Positions 59,078 to 64,000 of a stretch of DNA of 64,000 bases are shown one piece after another. The notes below the pieces were generated by a model that was given only the letters and a program-made list of their open reading frames with translations, did no database searches and had not been told where the DNA came from. Made by a program: the position numbers and the translations under genes. The DNA is from DATBGS01 sp036557885 (GTDB lineage: Bacteria > Chloroflexota > Ktedonobacteria > Ktedonobacterales > DATBGS01). The number at the start of each line of letters is the position of its first letter. Within the stretch, counting starts at the first letter, position 1. The DNA is taken from NCBI GenBank assembly GCA_036557885.1, contig DATBGS010000130.1:1-64000 (forward strand), read 5' to 3'.

Positions 59078-59449
59078 ATGACCACTTTTACAGTAATTTT
59101 GATTGTGATTAGCTCGTGCGCCTGCTTGATCAATGTTGGCCTGGGGCTGTGGCATCGCCAACGGGCGTGGGTGCTGCCGGTGCGCCTGGTGGCCGGAGTC
59201 GTCAGCTTTGCTCCGCTCGCTGGATTGGTCGTCTCGCGCGCGTATGTGCTGCATCTGGGCGACAAATTGGGGCTTAACACCCTCACCAACGCCTTTATCG
59301 CCATTGGCGTCTTCATTGCCCTGACCCTGATGGTCCCCTCCTGGATTGATCACCAACCCAAGAAGACCGCCGACAATGAGGGCAAGGAACAAAAAGTCGG
59401 TCACGGCAAGGTCCGCTTTATTAATGGCTCAGATGAGTGGGTCAATTAA
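59078..59449 (+). CDS. Small membrane protein, three TM
   Basis: 123 residues. Hydrophobic helices at about 4-24, 29-52 and 66-86, then a hydrophilic, Lys/Glu/His-rich tail (DHQPKKTADNEGKEQKVGHGKV). Not recognised. GGGGAG lies 7 nt before the ATG at 59078. The 59450-59809 region downstream holds a promoter for the kinase and no gene. Confidence 0.6.
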   Translation: MTTFTVILIVISSCACLINVGLGLWHRQRAWVLPVRLVAGVVSFAPLAGLVVSRAYVLHLGDKLGLNTLTNAFIAIGVFIALTLMVPSWIDHQPKKTADNEGKEQKVGHGKVRFINGSDEWVN

Positions 59450-59674
59450 AGACCCATAATCCTCCCCGCCAGTTGCCAGCACTGCCCTCAAGTAGACCTG
59501 GGGGCATCTTTCTCCTTGTTCTCTGCTATCCTGACTTGAGCAAAAACTCCCTCTAAAAAAGCCTCTCTTCGCCTCTTTCTCCCCCTTGCTGCTTCGCAAG
59601 AGACGCCAGGACACCCATCCATACTCAAACTGGCGAATTTCGCGCCAAAAACGTTTTTCTTGTGCAATAAGACA

Positions 59675-59683
59675 TGTTATACT
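59675..59683 (+). promoter_or_regulatory. Extended -10 promoter of the kinase gene
   Basis: TGTTATACT about 130 nt before the kinase start; the region is AT-rich but has no clear -35. Confidence 0.5.
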
Positions 59684-59809
59684 GTACCTATGGCTTAATC
59701 TGATCAAAAGCAGCAGACTATCTCTGGAGCAACACGGTATGAACCAGGCAGCAGCGTCCTGGTCGTGAGTCAGGACGCTCGTCACCAGAAAGCATGGAGG
59801 AGCATCCGC

Positions 59810-60985
59810 ATGGATCGTCATTCTGATCAGCAACCGCGCGACCTGAACACCAATCCTCAGCCTGGTAATTCACGCTATGTGAGGCATTCCACCGACCCAC
59901 TTCTGGGCCAGCAAATGGGAAGCTACCGCCTGATTCGCCCCTTGGGGAGCGGGGGCGGCGCCGTTATTTATCTAGGCGAGCATACCCTGGTGCCTGCCAC
60001 ACACGCGGCCATCAAAATCCCCAAAGAGAAATTCAATCCTAAAGAAATCCAGCACTTCTGCGATGAAGCCAGCACCCTCTTTCTCATGATTCACCCCCAT
60101 ATCACCCGTGTCCTGGACTTCGGCGTCGAAGGGGTCACGCCCTATCTGGTGCTGGATTACGCCCCGCGCGGCACCCTACGCGAAAGCCATCCCAGGGGCC
60201 AGCGGGTACCACTGGAAGACATCATCTCCTATGTCAATCAAATTGCCTCGGCGCTGCAATACGCCCACGACCAGCGCATCATTCACCGCGACATCAAGCC
60301 GGAGAATCTGCTGCTGGGGCGCTCAGGCGAAGTGCTCTTGACCGACTTCGGCATTGCGATCAGGGCGCACAGCACCATCTCCCAGAGCGAACAGCACATT
60401 GGTGGAACCGTCACCTACATGGCTCCAGAGCAATGTATAGGCAAGGCATGCCCCGCCAGCGATCAATATGCGCTGGGCATCCTGGTCTATGAGTGGCTGT
60501 GTGGTCAACCTCCCTTCCAGGGCGATACCTCGTTGGAGGTTGCCATGCAACATGGCATGAAAACTCCCCCTTTGCTCCATACACTGCTGCCAGAAGTGTT
60601 CCCAGCGGTTGAGCAGGTGGTGCATCGGGCGTTGGCAAAAACGCCAGAAGAACGTTTTCCCACCGTGCAAGCCTTTGCCGAAGCGCTGGAATGGGCAGCG
60701 CTGGAAGAGGCCAGCCTCTCTGCCTCTCCCCCTCTCGCAGCCCCCTCCGTCTCTTCACAGGAACCCGTCCCCGTCGCCCCCGCGCCTGCTCAGCAACAAG
60801 CGCCAAAGCGTCGGTCACTTTGGAACAGCACTTACTGGCTGCGTCTGGGCGTGAGCATGCTGGTGACAGGCGTGGTGGCGATTTTGCTCGCTGGCACCGC
60901 GACTCTCTCGCCCGGCTTGATTATTGGCGGATTGCTGATGGGCCTGGGGATTCTTGTGGTCTGGGTTTCCACCCGGTTCGCGTGA
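59810..60985 (+). CDS. Hanks-type Ser/Thr protein kinase with C-terminal membrane anchor
   Basis: 391 residues. Kinase domain about 38-300: glycine loop GSGGGAV (46-52), Lys69 (AAIKIP), HRDIKPEN (159-166), DFG (179-181), APE motif and DQYALGILVYEWL. A Pro/Ala/Ser linker (about 305-340) leads to two transmembrane helices at the end, a form common in Chloroflexota kinases; there is no extracellular PASTA sensor. GGAGG lies 9 nt before the ATG. Substrates unknown. Confidence 0.93.
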   Translation: MDRHSDQQPRDLNTNPQPGNSRYVRHSTDPLLGQQMGSYRLIRPLGSGGGAVIYLGEHTLVPATHAAIKIPKEKFNPKEIQHFCDEASTLFLMIHPHITRVLDFGVEGVTPYLVLDYAPRGTLRESHPRGQRVPLEDIISYVNQIASALQYAHDQRIIHRDIKPENLLLGRSGEVLLTDFGIAIRAHSTISQSEQHIGGTVTYMAPEQCIGKACPASDQYALGILVYEWLCGQPPFQGDTSLEVAMQHGMKTPPLLHTLLPEVFPAVEQVVHRALAKTPEERFPTVQAFAEALEWAALEEASLSASPPLAAPSVSSQEPVPVAPAPAQQQAPKRRSLWNSTYWLRLGVSMLVTGVVAILLAGTATLSPGLIIGGLLMGLGILVVWVSTRFA

Positions 60986-61006
60986 GCAATGGAAGCAACG
61001 CAGGAA

Positions 61007-61039
61007 GCCCGCAGCCACATAGTAGCTGCGGGCCTTTTT
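61007..61039 (+). terminator. Terminator of the kinase gene
   Basis: 9-bp stem GCCCGCAGC / GCTGCGGGC with a 9-nt loop, followed by CTTTTT. It lies between convergent genes. Confidence 0.9.
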
Positions 61040-61061
61040 CCTATCTTTGCGAATGCGTTGC

Positions 61062-61874
61062 TTAACGGTTCACAATGACCGTCGTTCCATTGGGCGCCCA
61101 GTTATAGAGCCAGATGATCGCATCAAGCGCTGCCGTGATACAGCCATGTGTCCCCGTTAGCCAGCCAAACTTGGGGTCTTGATGGGGCACGTTGGTGCCA
61201 GGCCCGAAGACAGAACGCCAGGAGGAATCATGGATGTAGTATCCACCAACGCGCCAGCCCATTGCATAGTTGATGAAGGTGGGTGGGTAATAGTAGGGGC
61301 TGCCTTTCGGCCAGGGAGAATAGAAGATGGTTGGGTGCTTGTGGCTAAAGATGTGATAGGTGCCAGTGGGCGTCACCAGGCCAGGCTGCGCGGTCGTGAC
61401 CGCAGCATTAAAGACCTGCTGTCCATTGTCATACGCATAGAGCCACTGCTTGGAGATATAGACCACAATCACTTTTCCATTGGCACTGGGCGCCGGCCCC
61501 CCACTGCTTCCATTTTGCTCCACCAGACCCGAATAGATGAAGAGCGGTGCCGAAAGCATGGGTGAGATGCGGTACCAGAGATTGCCTGCCCAGGCAGAAC
61601 TCCCTGTCACCTGCGCGTACACGGTGACCACCGTTCCGGCGGCGGCAACATTCTTAATGGAAGCGCTTGTATCTGGGGCACTGCGCACATTCGCGTCACT
61701 GGTAACTGTCCCCTGGAACAAGGCAACGCTTCCGCTGCTGATGTGGCTTGAGGCGGGCTTGAGCGCCCTCCCAGAGCTTTGGGTGCTTGCCAGCGCGGGG
61801 GTCAGCGTCAGGAACAGCGCCAGCGTCAGGGCAGCGAGCAAAGAAAAAGTCCAGCGAGTCAGGGTACGCTTCAT
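61062..61874 (-). CDS. Secreted L,D-transpeptidase with SH3-like domain
   Basis: 270 residues. Signal peptide (MKRTLTRWTFSLLAALTLAL, cut near ALAS), an SH3b-like domain (about 50-125, ANVRSAPDTSASI) and a YkuD domain: IVVYISKQWLYAY, HDSSW, and GTHGCI, the catalytic Cys motif. It forms or edits peptide cross-links in the cell wall. ATG at 61874 has GAGGG 8 nt upstream; a promoter is at 62073-62101. Confidence 0.9.
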   Translation of the reverse strand: MKRTLTRWTFSLLAALTLALFLTLTPALASTQSSGRALKPASSHISSGSVALFQGTVTSDANVRSAPDTSASIKNVAAAGTVVTVYAQVTGSSAWAGNLWYRISPMLSAPLFIYSGLVEQNGSSGGPAPSANGKVIVVYISKQWLYAYDNGQQVFNAAVTTAQPGLVTPTGTYHIFSHKHPTIFYSPWPKGSPYYYPPTFINYAMGWRVGGYYIHDSSWRSVFGPGTNVPHQDPKFGWLTGTHGCITAALDAIIWLYNWAPNGTTVIVNR

Positions 61875-62025
61875 ACGATCTTCCCTCATTTGGTTCATAG
61901 AATATCGAGAAAGGCGACAGGCACGCGGCACACCTCGCCCACATGATGGCCGCAGGGTCACGGATGGACCGGCTTCACCCCCTTGTCAGCAGATGGAAGA
62001 CGCGATTCCGCGTGAGCCAGAGAAA

Positions 62026-62045
62026 GAGAAGAGAAGAGAAGAGAA
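62026..62045. repeat. GAGAA pentamer repeat
   Basis: Four tandem copies of GAGAA in the leader of the transpeptidase gene (CU-rich in its mRNA). The 61875-62252 gap otherwise holds a promoter and the tadC terminator. Confidence 0.7.
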
Positions 62046-62072
62046 AACAGTGATATGTCTGGCATCTCATCT

Positions 62073-62101
62073 ATTGTAGCAGGGTTGGTGATTGCTGTCC
62101 A
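62073..62101 (-). promoter_or_regulatory. Promoter of the L,D-transpeptidase gene
   Basis: TGGACA, a 17-nt spacer and TACAAT on the minus strand, leaving a ~190-nt leader. Confidence 0.55.
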
Positions 62102-62188
62102 GTCCTTTAGGCCACTGCTCCTATTTTTTTCTTAAGTTTCCCCAAGGAGCCAAAAAACGCATCTTTGGAAAACACGCCTTCGGGGTAG

Positions 62189-62224
62189 AAAACTGGACCG
62201 CTCTCTTGAGCAGAGCGGTCCAGT
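62189..62224 (-). terminator. Terminator after tadC
   Basis: Perfect 13-bp stem ACTGGACCGCTCT / AGAGCGGTCCAGT with a 7-nt loop, then TTT on the minus strand. Confidence 0.75.
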
Positions 62225-62252
62225 GGTTGCAGCGGGTAAGAACGTGCCAGGT

Positions 62253-63188
62253 TCACAAGAACAGCCCCGGCAGGAACACGTGTATCACGGTTGGGATGGC
62301 CGGACCAAGGATAACGACAAACATGGGCGGAAAGATCAGGAAGGCCATCGGGAAAAGCATCTTGATCGGCGCCTGATGCGCCAGCACTTCAGCCCGCTGG
62401 CGGCGGCGAATACGCATCTCATTGGCCTGTACCCGCAGCACACTGGTAATGCTGGCGCCAAGCTGTTCTGCCTGGATAATCGCCGTGACAAAAACCCCCA
62501 GATCCTTTACCCCTGTGCGCTCGGCAAGCGAGCGCAGCGCCTCGCGGCGCGCAACACCTATGCGCATCTCCGCCAGCACGCGCGCAAACTCATAGGTCAA
62601 AACCGTCTCGGTCTTTTCCACCATCCGCTGAAGGGCAGCATCGAATCCCAGGCCAGCCTCCACACTGATCGAGAGCAGATCAATCGCATCAGGCAACGCC
62701 CTCACAATGGAATTGCGCCGCTGACTCACCTTCGAGCTAAGCCATAAATCCGGCACGAGAAAGCCCAGCACCCCCAGCAGCAGAATAAAGAGGATGGCCC
62801 CCAGAAAACTGATGCCCCCCAGAACAGAGACGACCAGGGCGATGCCAGCCAGGATGACCGCCACCAATCCCTTGATGCCCAGGAAATCGGCAACCGTCAG
62901 ATTATTCGGGTTCCCCGCATAGGCCAACCGCTTCTGGGTCGTATCAAGCACATTGGCTGGCGTGTTCCGCGAAACCAGCCTCGAGAGGCGGCGCAAGATG
63001 GGCCGAAAGAACCGCTCAGAAAGCGGCATCTCCATCTCCATCTGCTCAAGCGAGCGCGGGCGAGGAACGAACGCCTGAAAATGCTCCTGAATAGGCTGGG
63101 GGCGACTTCCACCCACCACGCCAAGCACTACGAGCAACACGCCAAAGAAGGCCAAAAACATCGCCAGAATGGGAAAAAGGACGTTCAT
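62253..63188 (-). CDS. tadC: Tad-system inner-membrane protein TadC
   Basis: 311 residues, type II secretion F domain (about 165-290): RALPDAIDLLSISVEAGLGFDAAL, then QAEQLGASITSVLRVQANEMR. Membrane helices at about 5-25, 107-145 (two) and 275-300. It forms the platform of the Tad pilus with TadB. GGAG lies 6 nt before the ATG, 24 nt after tadB. Last gene of the operon. Confidence 0.92.
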   Translation of the reverse strand: MNVLFPILAMFLAFFGVLLVVLGVVGGSRPQPIQEHFQAFVPRPRSLEQMEMEMPLSERFFRPILRRLSRLVSRNTPANVLDTTQKRLAYAGNPNNLTVADFLGIKGLVAVILAGIALVVSVLGGISFLGAILFILLLGVLGFLVPDLWLSSKVSQRRNSIVRALPDAIDLLSISVEAGLGFDAALQRMVEKTETVLTYEFARVLAEMRIGVARREALRSLAERTGVKDLGVFVTAIIQAEQLGASITSVLRVQANEMRIRRRQRAEVLAHQAPIKMLFPMAFLIFPPMFVVILGPAIPTVIHVFLPGLFL

Positions 63189-63212
63189 CGCAGGCTCCGT
63201 CTCTAAGGCAGG

Positions 63213-64000
63213 TTAGACCTCAATCCTGACAATCTTCATAATGATGAGGAACCCACTCACAATCATCGTCAGACTCACCCCCGTCAGACACCATCCACAC
63301 CAGTGCGTCTCCGTATACAGCCGCAGCATATACGTCGGGTTGATGCCAAAGAGCACCAGCGCCAGGACAATCGGGAGCGCCCCGATGATATAGCCGGAAT
63401 ATTGCTGCTGGGAGGTGATGACGCGCACCTCGCCTTTGAGCTTGACCCGTTCGCGGATGGTGTGGGAAATGGTGTCTAGCACCTCAGCCAGATTGCCACC
63501 TACCTCGCGTTGGACGTTGATCGCCGTCACCATCAATTCGAGATCATCCGATTGGATACGCTTGACCAGATTCGCCAGCGCCTCCTCTGGCGTCAGCCCC
63601 AGGCCAACCTCTCGCACCACCCGCTCAAACTCGCTGGACATGGGCGGGCGAGCCTCGCGCGAGACGAGTTCCATTGCCTGCAAGAGGGCATAGCCTGAGC
63701 GCAGCGAATTTGCCATCAGCGTAATCGTATCGGCCAGTTGCGCATTGAAATCGCGTAGCCGGGCTGAGCGCCTGCCACTCACGATCATGCGGGGCACCAC
63801 CACCGCGTTGATCACCAGAACCAGGCCAATCACCACATTTTTGAGCGCGATGCCAATCAAAATCCCCAGGCACACAAAAATAGCGACTGCTACCAGATAT
63901 TCTCCAACGGTGATTTTAAGATCGGCCCTGGCAAGATCACGCGCCAGGCGCTGCGCAAAGGTCTGGCGTCGAAACGCCCTATCCACCATTTGCGTCATGT
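63213..64000 (-). CDS. tadB: Tad-system inner-membrane protein TadB, probably cut by window edge
   Basis: At least 261 residues. F domain (about 85-205): FNAQLADTITLMANSLRSGYALLQAM and DDLELMVTAINVQREVGGNLAEVLDTI, with membrane helices near 33-70 and 205-255. TadB proteins usually have another ~50 residues with one or two helices before FAQRLARDLARADLKI, so the real start is probably beyond the right edge rather than the ATG at 63998. Partner of TadC. Confidence 0.9.
   Translation of the reverse strand, partial: MTQMVDRAFRRQTFAQRLARDLARADLKITVGEYLVAVAIFVCLGILIGIALKNVVIGLVLVINAVVVPRMIVSGRRSARLRDFNAQLADTITLMANSLRSGYALLQAMELVSREARPPMSSEFERVVREVGLGLTPEEALANLVKRIQSDDLELMVTAINVQREVGGNLAEVLDTISHTIRERVKLKGEVRVITSQQQYSGYIIGALPIVLALVLFGINPTYMLRLYTETHWCGWCLTGVSLTMIVSGFLIIMKIVRIEV

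Overview
The window looks like chromosomal DNA of a GC-rich, free-living, aerobic bacterium. The best fit is a Chloroflexota member, possibly of the Ktedonobacteria type. This rests on gene style: HspR-type heat-shock control, the 7TM-HD phosphohydrolase / ybeY / dgkA order, Tad-type secretion genes, an IS605-family tnpB, and many small Pro/Gln/Ala-rich membrane proteins. The lineage is an inference; no rRNA is present to settle it.

Layout. Positions 1-4830 (minus strand) hold a nucleobase-related operon: a cyclase-family hydrolase, a UraA-type permease, then the FAD, [2Fe-2S] and molybdopterin subunits of a molybdenum hydroxylase (the last cut by the left edge). Its likely promoter sits inside a large inverted repeat. 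5047-10138 (minus) carries an unknown soluble protein, an FtsB-like protein and a 1068-residue TPR membrane protein; a tiny plus-strand membrane protein lies between. 10450-13959 holds two GT-C-type glycosyltransferase-like membrane proteins, overlapping an orphan long-tailed csrA. ychF, a Fur-family regulator, tRNA-Lys(UUU), a membrane protein and a metallophosphatase follow. 18985-23293 is a complete dnaK-grpE-dnaJ-hspR heat-shock operon with a HAIR-like operator on its promoter. Next come a DUF1801-like gene, uvrA, an unrecognised lower-GC membrane protein, a VOC protein, a GNAT-like protein, a polytopic membrane protein and a HEAT-repeat protein.

34406-40060 contains dnaA with an unusually long linker, a structured intergenic region that may encode a leader or small RNA, and the 7TM-HD / ybeY / dgkA cluster. 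40128-42158 is an insertion-sequence island: a decayed tnpB end, then an intact tnpB preceded by an overlapping ribbon-helix-helix gene with a palindromic operator in its promoter. After it come a lipase-like hydrolase, a His-tailed permease behind a CsoR-like operator, a FliG-like/methyltransferase fusion, an ABC-2 exporter pair, a zinc alcohol dehydrogenase, an RRM protein, the succinate dehydrogenase operon sdhCDAB followed by a DAO-family oxidase, an MFS transporter, an alpha-alpha barrel protein, a Ser/Thr kinase, an L,D-transpeptidase and the tadC/tadB genes running off the right edge.

Most starts were chosen by Shine-Dalgarno spacing. Several promoters match -35/-10 consensus with 16-18 nt spacing. 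The strongest candidates for something new are the RHH-TnpB operon with its putative guide RNA end, the FliG-like/methyltransferase fusion, the possible oxidative nucleobase operon, and the structured region upstream of the HD-phosphohydrolase gene.
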